The position numbers and the translations under genes are program-made. The notes beneath the pieces were generated by a model. It was given only the letters and a program-made list of their open reading frames with translations, searched no databases and was not told where the DNA came from. From Clostridium sp. TW13 (lineage in GTDB: Bacteria; Bacillota; Clostridia; Clostridiales; Clostridiaceae), in assembly GCF_024345225.1 (NCBI RefSeq), contig NZ_BROD01000001.1:3670516-3734515 (forward strand): 64,000 nt of DNA, in the 5' to 3' direction. Position 1 is the stretch's first letter. Each line of letters begins with the position of its first letter. This document shows positions 28,058-38,688 of this stretch, piece by piece.

Positions 28058-30163
28058 TTATTTGTTTTCAGTAACACTATCTTTTACTTCAAGCTCTTCC
28101 TTAGGCTTTACATTATTATCGTGTTTCTCTTCATTCATTTTTCTATAAATATCTTCCTTCATCTTCTTTGCAAAGTCACCTTCCTCAGCAGTAGATTTAA
28201 AATCAACTCCTAATTTTTCAGATAATAAAACTGCAAGAAGACTTTCTACAGCATTTACATTGCCACTACCTTCAGCGCCCCCCATAGTAACTACATTATT
28301 AGGTACTATATTGATTTGACCAGCCTTAATAGCTTCTGTAAACTTAGTCATTACATCTTGGATTACTTGATATTGAGGTCCACCGTAAGCATTAACTTGT
28401 TCTTGAGTTGCAATCGCTTGAGCGATACCAAGTCTAGCCTTCATTTCAGCTTCTGCTTCTGCAAGTCTCTTAACCTTATAAGCCTCTGCATCTGCAAGAG
28501 TCTTTTGTCTTTCTGCATCTTGTATAGCTTTTTGAAGTTCAGCCTTACCAACATTATCTTGAATCTTAATATTGATTTCTGATTTAGTAAGGTCTGCTTG
28601 TTGCTCTGACTTAGCTTGGAATTCTTTTAATTCCTTCTCTTTCTCACTAGCCTTCATTTGACTGCCATAAGTTTCAATCTTTTCTTTAGCTAATTGTCTA
28701 TCACTTAATTGCTTTAAGATTTCTTCTATCTTCTTATCTCCATTTGGTGAAGGTGTTCCTATTAATACTTCTTCAAGCTCTAAGTTATAGTTTTGGAACT
28801 TTGACTTCATTTCCTCTGTAGCTTGTTTTTGAATTTCAGAACGGTTTTGAATAAGCTCGATCAAAGTCATCTTCTGTCCAACATTTTTGAAATATGATGA
28901 AACCATTGGATCAAGAGTTTGATCAACTAGTCTCTTTATATCTCCAAATCTTTGTATAACAAGTGGAGCCTTTTTATAATCAATATGAACAACAACTGAA
29001 AGTGGTAATGTTGGTTCAAAAGCATCTCTAGTTATTAAAGTTACTTCTTTTAAATTTTCATCAAACTTATGTCCGCCAACCTCAGATTGAACCCATTTTA
29101 ATATAAAGTTTGTAGTAGGAACTTGAGTTAAAATTCCAGCTGAAAGATTGTATGAATACTTACCTGGCTTTAATGGATTTGCCCAAATACCTTTGCAGCC
29201 TTCTTCAACAAGTTCTCCATGAGTATATGAACTTCCACTTACATCAATTCCTTGTTTACCAACAAAAGAGTTTACAACTCCAGCAAAACCAACTGGAATT
29301 ATTGTTTTTGGAATAATGTCTATGCTTGCGAATAGACGATTTATAAAGTAAGTACCATCACTAATTACTTGATACTGCTTTCCTCTATATCCACCAGCTT
29401 TTAAGAACGCCTCTGGATTTTGGAAGTTATTATGATAGGTTTCTGGTTGTGAAGGATCTTGTCCAACTACTGGAGCAATAATTTCTCCATTAGCTAAAGA
29501 TGGACCATCCTGTATTGTTATAATTGCCATTGGATCTTTAATTGGTTCCCCAGCAGCATTTCTTGTACCTTCTTTAATAACAACTGGTCTGAATCCATTT
29601 TGAGCTCTTAAGTCATCAGACATTCTTTTTATTTGTTCTACTTCTCTGTTGTTTCCTATGTTTATATAATAGTCAGTAGCTTCTGTCAAAATAATAAATG
29701 CACTTAAGTTGAAAGCGTAAGTTCCTTCTCTTAGTATTGATCTTTGAGGTCCTTTTTGTCCTCCATTAGCTAAAAATGATCTAGTATCTTGGAAGTTAGA
29801 ACATTCCACTACTCTACCTAAAGTTTGAGTTTCACTTAAAGGTTGTCCATCTCTAGCGAATACATACCCTATTTGTCCTTGAGGTATAGTTACTAAAGGA
29901 CATTTTGCCACCTTATAAACTAAACAAGACTTAAAGTGTATACCTGTTCTTAAAACATCTGGTTGAAAACCTGCCTCTCCATTAAGAGCTATAAATTTCC
30001 CATCTTTTAAGTTTCCACTTGGAGACCACCACTTCTCTACAACCCCCACTTCATTTGTTCCAATTATTCTAAGTCCCAATACCTTAAATATTAGTAAGTA
30101 TAAAGCGATCAAGCCCACTACACCTAACACTACAGGCAAAATAAATTGTTGAACATTACCCAT
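28058..30163 (-). CDS. flotillin-like SPFH (band 7) membrane protein
   Basis: Protein of 701 aa with an N-terminal membrane helix (about residues 7-30), then a long N-terminal region with repeating phrases (FLANGGQKGPQRSILREGTY and FLKAGGYRGKQYQVISDGTY), the SPFH domain (about 340-480, FEPTLPLSVVVHIDYKKAP), a Lys/Glu/Gln-rich coiled coil (480-590) and a flotillin-like end (GPQYQVIQDVMTKFTEAIKAG). Such proteins organise membrane microdomains. The duplicated phrase near residues 130-155 and 250-275 suggests an internal repeat. It is monocistronic with its own terminator. Confidence 0.85.
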   Translation of the reverse strand: MGNVQQFILPVVLGVVGLIALYLLIFKVLGLRIIGTNEVGVVEKWWSPSGNLKDGKFIALNGEAGFQPDVLRTGIHFKSCLVYKVAKCPLVTIPQGQIGYVFARDGQPLSETQTLGRVVECSNFQDTRSFLANGGQKGPQRSILREGTYAFNLSAFIILTEATDYYINIGNNREVEQIKRMSDDLRAQNGFRPVVIKEGTRNAAGEPIKDPMAIITIQDGPSLANGEIIAPVVGQDPSQPETYHNNFQNPEAFLKAGGYRGKQYQVISDGTYFINRLFASIDIIPKTIIPVGFAGVVNSFVGKQGIDVSGSSYTHGELVEEGCKGIWANPLKPGKYSYNLSAGILTQVPTTNFILKWVQSEVGGHKFDENLKEVTLITRDAFEPTLPLSVVVHIDYKKAPLVIQRFGDIKRLVDQTLDPMVSSYFKNVGQKMTLIELIQNRSEIQKQATEEMKSKFQNYNLELEEVLIGTPSPNGDKKIEEILKQLSDRQLAKEKIETYGSQMKASEKEKELKEFQAKSEQQADLTKSEINIKIQDNVGKAELQKAIQDAERQKTLADAEAYKVKRLAEAEAEMKARLGIAQAIATQEQVNAYGGPQYQVIQDVMTKFTEAIKAGQINIVPNNVVTMGGAEGSGNVNAVESLLAVLLSEKLGVDFKSTAEEGDFAKKMKEDIYRKMNEEKHDNNVKPKEELEVKDSVTENK

Positions 30164-30374
30164 ATAAAATCATCCCTTTCAAATATAATATTTACATCAT
30201 ACTCTCCTTATTTCAAAAAATAAAGAGCTTTTTATTTCATTTATATTCATTAATATAAAACTTATGCAGTAATCATTACCATTTTATCAGTTTAACATTA
30301 TCATCCTTTGAATTTATTATGTTTATCAAATAGAACGCAAATAATTTCATACTATGATTTTATAATTGTATAAA

Positions 30375-31214
30375 TTAATATCTGTTGAATGTTTTTGAAT
30401 TAAGTATATTCTTTATTTCTTCAACAATAGACTTATATTCCTCTTGCTCTAATAATCTAAAGTATAAACTCCTTAAAAAATCTTTTATGTTCACCTTAGA
30501 ATGAAAACCTTGCATATAATTGTATTCTGCATTTTTAATTGTAAAACCATTCAACCATTCTTTTATTTCAGACTCACTAAGAAGTTTTCTTTTAAATGAA
30601 TTCTCAATTGCATTGACCATTCTTTCGCTTTCTTCATCAATATACACATAGTAGCCTGTACACGCCTTAATTTTTATTGAATTTAATATATCCAATAAAT
30701 CTTCTTTATTAAAACAATCACACTGTGCCAATTCATCTAAAGCATCTGAAGTGTGCGCAGCAGAATGAGCCCATCCTTTCACTTCTACATACCCTCTAAT
30801 ATCTTGTTCCTTAAGCATATATTCTACAAGTTTATCCTTAACATCATGCAGTTCTTCTTCTGATAAGAAAGCCTCCTGATTATGCTTGTATATAATAAGT
30901 GCTACTATTAAAACTGAGAAAGTTCTTGTAAAAACAGAATCCTCACCATTATCCCCTAACTTGTAAAAAACATGTGCTTTATCTAAACTAATGCTTAGCA
31001 ATTCCTTAAGTTGTTCTTGAACAAGTTTATTCTCTATAATCCAATTAAATAAAATTCCATATATAAGTTCATCTCGAAGTTCTGGATCTGTTGAACCTAT
31101 ATTCTCCATCATTTCTAACGCTAATTTGAAATAACTTTCTTCCCCATCTAGTATATAATTATTGTTTTTAATCTTGGTTAATTTCTCTTTTAACTCTTTT
31201 TCTTTACTTGTCAT
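30375..31214 (-). CDS. DUF2785 protein
   Basis: Cytoplasmic, helical protein of 279 aa. The phrase GWAHSAAHTSDALDELAQC (about residue 160) and FTRTFSVLIVALIIYKHN are characteristic of DUF2785, whose function is unknown. The start at 31214 follows GGCGGGGGAAAT; an upstream in-frame ATG (31253) lies inside a dispersed palindromic element and is not supported. It follows an XRE regulator gene on the same strand. Confidence 0.8.
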   Translation of the reverse strand: MTSKEKELKEKLTKIKNNNYILDGEESYFKLALEMMENIGSTDPELRDELIYGILFNWIIENKLVQEQLKELLSISLDKAHVFYKLGDNGEDSVFTRTFSVLIVALIIYKHNQEAFLSEEELHDVKDKLVEYMLKEQDIRGYVEVKGWAHSAAHTSDALDELAQCDCFNKEDLLDILNSIKIKACTGYYVYIDEESERMVNAIENSFKRKLLSESEIKEWLNGFTIKNAEYNYMQGFHSKVNIKDFLRSLYFRLLEQEEYKSIVEEIKNILNSKTFNRY

Positions 31215-31245
31215 TATATTTCCCCCGCCTTTTAAGTTTTTATAA

Positions 31246-31300
31246 TAAGACATCTGAAAACAATTAAGTTTATATGCTAGTCTATTTTCAGATGCCTAAT
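31246..31300 (-). repeat. dispersed palindromic element, copy 6 (inverted, short)
   Basis: The minus strand reads TTAGGCATCTGAAAATAGAC, then TAGCATATAAACTTAATTG and TTTTCAGATGTCTTA. It is shorter than other copies and in opposite orientation. It encodes the last four codons and stop of the XRE gene and ends about 32 nt before the DUF2785 start. Confidence 0.75.
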
Positions 31301-32163
31301 TTTCTTATAAAATTATAAGCTCCCTCATCTTCCCCTTGAGATATCTTCATATTACCAAAGGATGTATCATCAACAGAAAAGTTCAAAAGCTTTTTTATAT
31401 CATTAGAATGTAATTCCCTATCTAACTTTATCTTGCTAAATAAAATCTTTTGCACACAAGGCTTGCTATTAGCATCTGAAGGTAACATAAGCATAGCTAA
31501 CCCACCAACATACTTATTCTTATTTACATTAGGTTTTATCATATTAATATAAGAGATTCCATCATCTATACTTTCTAAATTGAAAAATATTAGTTTATCT
31601 GAAATTGTATATTTACCTGTAAAATATTTAATTACCTCATCATTTGAAAGAATATTAAATCTCACATCATCGTTAGAAAACTCAACAGTTCCCTCATGAA
31701 TTGCACCTTCTATAGCTATGTTTGTTACTAGGAAATATACATAATATTTATCTTCAAATATATTAAACTCTATTTCTTCTTCATTCTCTAATTTCTCAAT
31801 ATCTACAGCAGTTAATGGCTCTGATATAAACTTATTTAAACTTATACCATATACTTTGCAGATATAAATCAAGGTTTCTATAGATGGAAAAGCTTCTCCC
31901 GACTTATATTTTGAAAGCAAATCCTCTGAAAGTCCAATTTTCTTTGCCAGTCTTTTTTGAGTTGCTTCTAGTTGAATAAGCTTTTTTAAATTATATATAA
32001 ATGTTTTTGAAACCTGCTCGTATATATTATTTTTCGCAGCCTTTACTATGTTAATATCATCAAGTGTAGCCTCTGGATTGCTCTTAATAAAATCCAGCTT
32101 ACTTTTCACTTTTTCATCTATTTCCCTCAATTCACATAAATCCTTTTTCAATTTCATCACCAC
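31288..32163 (-). CDS. XRE-family helix-turn-helix regulator with C-terminal domain
   Basis: Protein of about 291 aa. The HTH (about residues 45-105) reads QKRLAKKIGLSEDLLSKYKS and ETLIYICKVYGISLNKF. The C-terminal 170 residues are a beta-rich domain without a recognised family. Start choice is unclear: GTG at 32163 or ATG at 32157, neither with a strong ribosome-binding site. Its final residues (KLGI) and stop come from a dispersed palindromic element, so the original C-terminus may have been a little different. It probably regulates itself and the DUF2785 gene that follows. Confidence 0.75.
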   Translation of the reverse strand: MVMKLKKDLCELREIDEKVKSKLDFIKSNPEATLDDINIVKAAKNNIYEQVSKTFIYNLKKLIQLEATQKRLAKKIGLSEDLLSKYKSGEAFPSIETLIYICKVYGISLNKFISEPLTAVDIEKLENEEEIEFNIFEDKYYVYFLVTNIAIEGAIHEGTVEFSNDDVRFNILSNDEVIKYFTGKYTISDKLIFFNLESIDDGISYINMIKPNVNKNKYVGGLAMLMLPSDANSKPCVQKILFSKIKLDRELHSNDIKKLLNFSVDDTSFGNMKISQGEDEGAYNFIRKLGI

Positions 32164-32358
32164 ATCTTATTCTATATTGATTATCAAGTTACTTGAAAAG
32201 TATTCAACTTAATATTCTACTCTTTTCAAGTAGATTTGATAGTTATACATACTTATTGAGGTATGTTACTTAATATATTACCATAAAGATGCATTTTGAA
32301 AAATATAGAAATGAATTTTATTAACATTACTTCTAAAATAAGCTATGGGGGATTTCTA

Positions 32359-33090
32359 ATGAAAACATCAATTAATAAAAACAACATTAAAGCTATTTTA
32401 TTTGACTCAGGCAGAGTATTAAATGTTTCAAGTACGGGACATTGGTTTATAACGCCTAACTTTTTCACTTATGTAGATAAGCAAATATTTAATAACATAT
32501 CAAAATCTAGAATAGACCTTGCTTTTACTAAAGCTGGTGACTACATCAATTCTCAAAAGCTAATTGTAGATGAAACTGAAGAATATACACACTTTTTTAA
32601 GTATTATAGTATATTTACAGAGTGCCTTCCTGAACTGAAGCTAACTGAAGAAGACATAACTAACATTACAAAGGATTATGTATATAATCCTAATAAATAT
32701 TGCTTTTTTGAAGATGCCATAAATGTTATTCCTAAACTAAGTAAAACATATAAACTAGCTGTAATATCAGACGCTTGGCCTTCTCTTGAAAATATATTTA
32801 GGGCAGCTGGTTTAAGGGGTTATTTCCCATCCTTTGTCATCTCTTCAAAGCTTGGAATCACAAAACCCAATGAATTAATGTACAAAACAGCACTAGAGGA
32901 ACTTAATATACTTCCTTGCGAAGCAATATTCATAGATGACAACAAAAGAAATTGTGATGGAGCTGAAAAACTTGGTATTACCTCATTTTTACTATGTAGA
33001 GACAAGCAATCTTATATCTACAATAAAATCATAGATAAAAATCAAAATATCATTAGAAACCTAGAGGAACTTGAAAAAACATTACTTTAA
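32359..33090 (+). CDS. HAD-superfamily hydrolase
   Basis: Phosphatase-like protein of 243 aa, HAD subfamily IA. Motif I is ILFDSGRVLN (Asp nucleophile; the second position is Gly as in the FDxGxV subgroup), with a helical cap, motif II LAVISDAW, the Lys in SSKLGITKPNELMY, and motif IV IFIDDNKRNCDGAEKLG. The start at 32359 follows GGGGGA; upstream in-frame codons lack a site. The substrate is unknown. It is divergent from the XRE gene. Confidence 0.82.
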   Translation: MKTSINKNNIKAILFDSGRVLNVSSTGHWFITPNFFTYVDKQIFNNISKSRIDLAFTKAGDYINSQKLIVDETEEYTHFFKYYSIFTECLPELKLTEEDITNITKDYVYNPNKYCFFEDAINVIPKLSKTYKLAVISDAWPSLENIFRAAGLRGYFPSFVISSKLGITKPNELMYKTALEELNILPCEAIFIDDNKRNCDGAEKLGITSFLLCRDKQSYIYNKIIDKNQNIIRNLEELEKTLL

Positions 33091-33182
33091 TTCTTCTATG
33101 ATAAAAATAAGGACATGTTTTAAATTAGTGTTGAAAATGGATGTTAATTTATATTTTTGATTAAAAGAAGGGGGATAAGTTT

Positions 33183-33920
33183 ATGATTGATAAAAAAATT
33201 ATGATTGGCAGTGTACTCAATCAACTTGCCATTGATTATAATTGCTCGCCTGATGATTTTGTTAAAGACGGCTTAATTTTCACAGAAGCAAAGAAAAATG
33301 AAGGAAGGCGACCTTTCCCATGGGTAACACCACGATTGGAGATGATTACAATGGGAAATGGGGTAGTAATCAATGCATCTACTGATATTTTGCCATTGAT
33401 TTATCAGCAACTTGAAGGTAAGACGAGATACGAAACATTGAATATGCCATTTGTTTATGGGGTCAACCCTTATTTTCTTCCGAATTTAGACCATCTCTCT
33501 CTTTTAAATAGAAGTAACGAGTTTGAATATGAAATTATTGAAAAAGATGATATACAAAAGCTTTATGCGCTGAAGGACTTTAATTATGCTTTGCAATATG
33601 ATATTAATAGCCAACATCCCGAAATGGTAGCAGTTATAGCCAAACATAAAGATACAGTTGTTGGGATAGCAACTGCAAGTGCTGACTGCAAAACTATGTG
33701 GCAGATAAGTGTTGATGTATTATTATCATATAGGGGGAATAGGCTTGCGACCACTCTGGTAAATGCCTTAACACTTGAAGTACTTAAGCGTGGATATATT
33801 CCATATTACAGCACGGATTGTAGCAATGTTATTTCTCAACGAGTAGCAGTTCAAGCAGGTTATCTTCCAGCATGGTCACATTGCTTCAGAACAAGGTTGG
33901 ATCTGTTATTAAATCATTAA
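33183..33920 (+). CDS. GNAT-family N-acetyltransferase
   Basis: Protein of 245 aa with the GNAT fold in its C-terminal half: VVGIATASADCKTMWQISVD, then LLSYRGNRLATTLVNALTLE (acetyl-CoA-binding loop) and NVISQRVAVQAGYLPAWSH. The N-terminal 110 residues are a separate domain found in a group of clostridial GNAT proteins. The codon use looks less AT-biased than the neighbours. The RBS is GAAGGGGG. It shares a bidirectional terminator with the opposing chemoreceptor gene. Confidence 0.78.
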   Translation: MIDKKIMIGSVLNQLAIDYNCSPDDFVKDGLIFTEAKKNEGRRPFPWVTPRLEMITMGNGVVINASTDILPLIYQQLEGKTRYETLNMPFVYGVNPYFLPNLDHLSLLNRSNEFEYEIIEKDDIQKLYALKDFNYALQYDINSQHPEMVAVIAKHKDTVVGIATASADCKTMWQISVDVLLSYRGNRLATTLVNALTLEVLKRGYIPYYSTDCSNVISQRVAVQAGYLPAWSHCFRTRLDLLLNH

Positions 33921-33950
33921 CATTAGTCATTTTTCTCTATATAAAGATGC

Positions 33951-33992
33951 AAGGATAGTAGATAATTTATCTTAAAATTATCCGCTATCCTT
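33951..33992. terminator. bidirectional terminator
   Basis: AAGGATAGTAGATAATTT pairs with AAATTATCCGCTATCCTT across a short loop (one internal mismatch), between convergent genes. Confidence 0.75.
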
Positions 33993-34006
33993 ACTATAAT
34001 CCTATA

Positions 34007-35719
34007 TTAAACTTTAAATTTTTCAACTATCTCATTAAGATTCTCAGCAAGCTCCGCTTGATTTTGAGCCGTTACTGCTACCTGTGCTATAGCCTCAGTA
34101 GTTTCACTAACACTTTCCTTTATTATTTCAGCTTGTTCACTGGATTTCTGAACAGCTTCTGCCATACTCTGCATTGCTTCACTTACTTGTCCAACTGTAG
34201 CAGTCACTTCTTCTGACATCGTGGCAATTTCTTCTGAAATCTTACTTACAAAGTCGGAGTCTTTATAATATTGATTTCCTGTCTCCTCATATGAATTAAA
34301 TTGCTCATGCACATCCTTATTTATAAAACCTAATATATCACTTCCTGTATCAACACTATTCTTAAATGCTTCTTGTACTATTATAATTGTTTGCTTAATA
34401 CTACCTACTGCTTGTGCTGACTCTTCCGCAAGCTTTCTAACTTCCTCTGCCACAACTGCAAAGCCTTTACCTAAATCTCCTGCCCTTGCAGCCTCTATTG
34501 CTGCATTTAATGCAAGCAAGTTAGTCTGTTCAGATATATCTGCTATAGTATCTGCCATAACTCTAATGTCATCTACTACTTTCCCGTCCTCAATAACTTT
34601 TAACATCCTTTGTTGCTTTTCAGAATATATCGCTCTAGTATCTTCTATTGCCTTTTGACTGTTATTTTTTACTTCTATTGCTCTTTCTTTTGCATCACTT
34701 GCATTATTACTTCCATCAATAGCTCGCTGAGAAAGTATGTTAATACTTGAATCTACTTCTTGGATAGACGCATTTATTTCCTCAGTTCCTGCACTTGAAT
34801 CATGCATATTATTATTAATGTTAATTACCGCTTCGTCTATACTTGAAGTCTTTGATGCTAATTCTTCAACTGTTGCAGAAAGTTCTTCACTATAAGCCCC
34901 TATATCTTGAGATTTTTCTTGAATAACTTTAACTAAAGTACTAACATTTTCTTGAGCTCTATTTAATTGAACACCAGTTTGTCCAAATTCATCTTTCCTT
35001 GTAATATTAATTGGAATTGAAAAATCATATGCAGCTAATCTGTTTGCATAATCTCTTATTTTTTCTAGTGGTTTACTCACATCACTAGTCATAAATATTC
35101 CTAGAATAACTGCCATTACAAATCCTAATAAAGTAATTATACATATAGTTATGTTTGACATTTTATATATTGAATTAATATCATTATTTGCAACCTTAGC
35201 ATCATTTAAATTTGTCTGTATTAATTTATCCAGACTACTAATCATTGCAACTCTAACTTGTGGTACTTCAGAATATTTTTCAGCTGCTTTCCCATAATCA
35301 TTTTCATTTATAGATTTAATAATATCATCTCTTAAACTTCTATATTGTTTTAAATAGCTTAAAAATGAATCATAAATTTTCTTTTCATCATCACTTACTG
35401 AAAATTTCTCATATTCTCTCATGTATTTTTCATCCTGAGTTTGATTGTCTGTAATAGTCTTTTCTAATTCACTTTTTTGAGAACTATCTCTTTTAAAAAC
35501 TAACGATACTAAACAAGCTCTTATCTCAGTAAGGTTTTTTTCCATATCTGTCAATATGTATACCGTACGTAGGTTTTGAGAATACATTAATTGTGCACTC
35601 TTATCCACATTTTTAAGTGATACTATACCAACTCCACCTACAATCCCTATAAATACAGCAACAATCAAAAACGACACCAACAACTTAATCTTTACTTTTA
35701 CATTTCTTATAAAATTCAT
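34007..35719 (-). CDS. methyl-accepting chemotaxis protein, four-helix-bundle sensor
   Basis: Receptor of 570 aa with helices at residues 10-30 and about 190-212, an extracellular four-helix-bundle domain between them ([20 protein letters not shown]...), HAMP, then the signalling bundle with tip [20 protein letters not shown]. After the tip it has a stretch [18 protein letters not shown] then YYKDSDF that also occurs in the receptor at 42945; this differs from the plain coiled coil of classic receptors. Start follows a weak GGGGGATATAA. It is monocistronic. Confidence 0.9.
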   Translation of the reverse strand: MNFIRNVKVKIKLLVSFLIVAVFIGIVGGVGIVSLKNVDKSAQLMYSQNLRTVYILTDMEKNLTEIRACLVSLVFKRDSSQKSELEKTITDNQTQDEKYMREYEKFSVSDDEKKIYDSFLSYLKQYRSLRDDIIKSINENDYGKAAEKYSEVPQVRVAMISSLDKLIQTNLNDAKVANNDINSIYKMSNITICIITLLGFVMAVILGIFMTSDVSKPLEKIRDYANRLAAYDFSIPINITRKDEFGQTGVQLNRAQENVSTLVKVIQEKSQDIGAYSEELSATVEELASKTSSIDEAVININNNMHDSSAGTEEINASIQEVDSSINILSQRAIDGSNNASDAKERAIEVKNNSQKAIEDTRAIYSEKQQRMLKVIEDGKVVDDIRVMADTIADISEQTNLLALNAAIEAARAGDLGKGFAVVAEEVRKLAEESAQAVGSIKQTIIIVQEAFKNSVDTGSDILGFINKDVHEQFNSYEETGNQYYKDSDFVSKISEEIATMSEEVTATVGQVSEAMQSMAEAVQKSSEQAEIIKESVSETTEAIAQVAVTAQNQAELAENLNEIVEKFKV

Positions 35720-36104
35720 TTATATCCCCCTTGTATCCTTAATTATATAATCTTATATTTATATTTTTAATTAATATAACTAAATCTTTGTTCTATGCTT
35801 CATTTATTAAATCTGGTATCTTTCCATAAAATCCCTCAAATCATTAATAATCTATATCTGTTAGTATATGTTATAATAACTTACGTATTATTAATTGAAA
35901 TTATTATTTTACTTACGATTCAAATTTAAAACATAGTTTTTTACATAGATAAGCTTATTAATTTTTTTAAAAATCGACATATTATGTATTTATTCGCCTA
36001 ATATATTATAAGGTTTCATTATTTCTTTGACATTGGGCAGAATTCAAAATATAGTCATTATAAAAAGTGCAAAGCGCACATATCTGATTGAAAGGAGAAT
36101 ATAA
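35720..36104. other. divergent intergenic region
   Basis: About 385 nt, very AT-rich, between the chemoreceptor and the PucR-type regulator. A small hairpin (GTGC-AAA-GCGCAC, about 36067-36079) is the only structure seen; no promoter is convincing. Confidence 0.3.
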
Positions 36105-37640
36105 ATGTTAACACTAAAAAAGTTATTAATGCGGCTTAATAAAGATAATTTATATATTCAAACTAATAATAAAAAAAACACCTCATATAATATGGTTAAT
36201 CCAATTTTCAAATCTATTCCACTAGAAGATAATACCCTATATATTGGCTTTGTTTCTGATATTAAAAATATCCAATTAGAAAATCCTAATATAGGTCTTA
36301 TTTTAATACCAGATATTCCTTTCAAAAAAGATATAAATATAAAATGTGAATTTGTTATATGGGACAAGTTCATTCCATTTGATGTACTTTTTAATACTAT
36401 ACAAATGCAGTTTCGTAAAGTAATCGATTTAGCTTCTAATTTACCATCAATTCTTTCCGCATTAACTAAAGGAAACAGTTTAAAGGCGTTAGTGAAGGTA
36501 GGAAGTGAAATCCTTGGAAATCCCCTTATTATAACTAATACTTCATATAAAGTTTTAGCAATGTCGGATGTTGATATAGACGAACCTACTTGGGCATTTG
36601 CTCGAATTCATGGATATTGTAGTCAAAAATCTATTAACCAATTTAGAAATGAAGGTATCACTAAAATGACACTTACGAGCAATAAGGCTATTCTGCTAAA
36701 AAGCGGCATAGCTAAAAATATTCATAGAATTGTAACGAAAATAAAAATTGAAGATAAAATTGTAGGCTACATGGCTGTTTATGAAATTAATAATAAATTT
36801 GAGCAAAGCAACTTAGATATAGTAAATGTTCTGGCTGATATCATTTCTATCGAAATGAGTAACAACATTTATGAAGAAGGTCTGACTCATAAGGCTTATG
36901 AAAATATAATAATAGACTTGCTTAATAATGAAGTGCCAACAACCAGCATTCTGCAAAATAGGTTGGCAACTGCTAATTGGACATTGAAAGAATTTTTATG
37001 CCTTATAAAGATTCCTTTATCTGAATCGGATGATACGATTTGGTTTTTTGATTACTTATACGCCACCTTAATAAGGAAGACAAGCATGTGCAAGTTTGCA
37101 AAATACTACAACTCCCTAATAATAGTTGTAAATTATAGTTGTGAAGATGAGTACAAAAATGAAATATTGAATATTACAGATGTCTTGGAAAAAAACAACT
37201 TAAAATGTGGAGTTAGCAGAACTTTCTCTGTATTAGACGATTTAAGAATTTACTATCATCAAGCCTCTAAAGCATATGAAATTGGAAAGCTTGTTGATAA
37301 AGAAGATTCAAATATATATTATTACGAGGATATAGTTCTTTTTCACTTCTTTTCAAAATCTCAAAAAAGAGAAGATCTTCAGATATTCTGCCACCCTGGC
37401 TACTATAAATTATTAGAGTATGATCGGTTAAATGGTACTGAATATTGTAACACCCTCTATGAATATCTTCTTTGTGGCAATAGTATTTCAACTGCCGCTG
37501 AAAAGCTGTTTATCCATAGAAATACTATGTCTTACAGAATTAATAAAATTAGTGAAATTACCGGCTTAGATTTAACCAATGGAAAACATATTTTCAAATT
37601 ATACATGGCAATTAAGATAAACGAATGGTTAAAATTATAA
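36105..37640 (+). CDS. PucR/CdaR-family transcriptional regulator
   Basis: Regulator of 511 aa. The middle (about residues 130-260) reads like a GAF-type sensory domain (ILGNPLIITNTSYKVLAMSD, KIEDKIVGYMAVYE). The C-terminal PucR helix-turn-helix is clear: YLLCGNSISTAAEKLFIHR and NTMSYRINKISEITGLDL. Regulators of this kind usually control purine, amino-acid or sugar-acid catabolism, but no such genes lie next to it. RBS AAAGGAG. Confidence 0.82.
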   Translation: MLTLKKLLMRLNKDNLYIQTNNKKNTSYNMVNPIFKSIPLEDNTLYIGFVSDIKNIQLENPNIGLILIPDIPFKKDINIKCEFVIWDKFIPFDVLFNTIQMQFRKVIDLASNLPSILSALTKGNSLKALVKVGSEILGNPLIITNTSYKVLAMSDVDIDEPTWAFARIHGYCSQKSINQFRNEGITKMTLTSNKAILLKSGIAKNIHRIVTKIKIEDKIVGYMAVYEINNKFEQSNLDIVNVLADIISIEMSNNIYEEGLTHKAYENIIIDLLNNEVPTTSILQNRLATANWTLKEFLCLIKIPLSESDDTIWFFDYLYATLIRKTSMCKFAKYYNSLIIVVNYSCEDEYKNEILNITDVLEKNNLKCGVSRTFSVLDDLRIYYHQASKAYEIGKLVDKEDSNIYYYEDIVLFHFFSKSQKREDLQIFCHPGYYKLLEYDRLNGTEYCNTLYEYLLCGNSISTAAEKLFIHRNTMSYRINKISEITGLDLTNGKHIFKLYMAIKINEWLKL

Positions 37641-37657
37641 GTTTTAAATTAGAAACA

Positions 37658-37697
37658 CCAAGCTATATCAGAAATATCTCCATCTGACATAGCTTGG
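37658..37697. terminator. bidirectional terminator
   Basis: CCAAGCTATATCAGA (37658-37672) pairs with TCTGACATAGCTTGG (37683-37697), one mismatch, between convergent genes. Confidence 0.75.
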
Positions 37698-37701
37698 CAC
37701 A

Positions 37702-38688
37702 TTAATAAATACCCTTTTTCATTTTTCTATTAGTAATAACACTTCCCAAAAGCCAGAACACTACTATCCACCCAAGTAGATAAATAAGTTGTCCTTTAAA
37801 TTCTAATATCCCTTTGCCATTTTCAACTCCTTTTATCATCGTCATATATGCTTTCTGTGGCAATATACTGCAAATGCTATCAAGAATCTTATTATTGTCA
37901 GTGAATGAATAGAAACATCCTGCTAGTATAGACGTTATGGTGTAAATTCCACTAGCTACTAAAGATATATCTCTATCAAGTGCTGATGCAAAAAATAAAG
38001 CAAGCGCTGTTGAAAGAGCAGAAAGAATAGCTATCAATATTCCTATCATCCCTAAGCTAAACCCAATTTCCACTTCAAAACATATTTTTGTAACAACAAC
38101 AGCTAAATACGTAGGTACATATAAACAAATAAATGTAAATATCTCTTGAGCCAAAATATATTGTTTTTCACTCACTGGGGATATCAATACCCTCTTCAAA
38201 GTTTTCATAGTTCTATCCTCAGGATATAGTGTGATTAGTGCAACACCTTGCATCAAGACAATCATTAAAATAAAACCTAAAATTTTTGTTCCTGTACCAG
38301 TATTGGTTTGTCCTTCTTTACTATCATGTGAAGCTTTTTTATGCTTTAAAAAATTCTCAACAGCTTGTTTATCTGCCTTGCTTTTTATAGAAGTTATCTC
38401 ATAATCTCCATTACCTTTTTCTTCTGCAATGGCATCATATTTTCCTAAAAGGAGATTTGAAGTTGATGGTTTTTTGTTGAGTACGTCTACCTCAACTATA
38501 TCACTTTGTGGTACTTTATATTCATGCGTTGAAACTATCGCAATATGTTGCTTCATCATTATCCTTCCAGAAAAGAATACAGCAATTCCAATTAGAATTG
38601 GTATCACCACTAATGCCACGATGATGACTGCTTTTTTTGCTAAAATCCTCTGAAAATTATTTTTAAATATATTTATTACATTCATCAT
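37702..38688 (-). CDS. ABC-2 type permease, second subunit
   Basis: Permease of 328 aa in the DrrB/YhgE-like ABC-2 class: one N-terminal helix (about 20-42), a polar extracytoplasmic loop of about 110 residues, then five helices ending near residue 318. It overlaps the preceding permease gene by 4 nt (ATGA), and the ribosome-binding site GGAGGAG lies in that gene's end. It works with the permease at 38685 and ATPase at 39438. Confidence 0.82.
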   Translation of the reverse strand: MMNVINIFKNNFQRILAKKAVIIVALVVIPILIGIAVFFSGRIMMKQHIAIVSTHEYKVPQSDIVEVDVLNKKPSTSNLLLGKYDAIAEEKGNGDYEITSIKSKADKQAVENFLKHKKASHDSKEGQTNTGTGTKILGFILMIVLMQGVALITLYPEDRTMKTLKRVLISPVSEKQYILAQEIFTFICLYVPTYLAVVVTKICFEVEIGFSLGMIGILIAILSALSTALALFFASALDRDISLVASGIYTITSILAGCFYSFTDNNKILDSICSILPQKAYMTMIKGVENGKGILEFKGQLIYLLGWIVVFWLLGSVITNRKMKKGIY

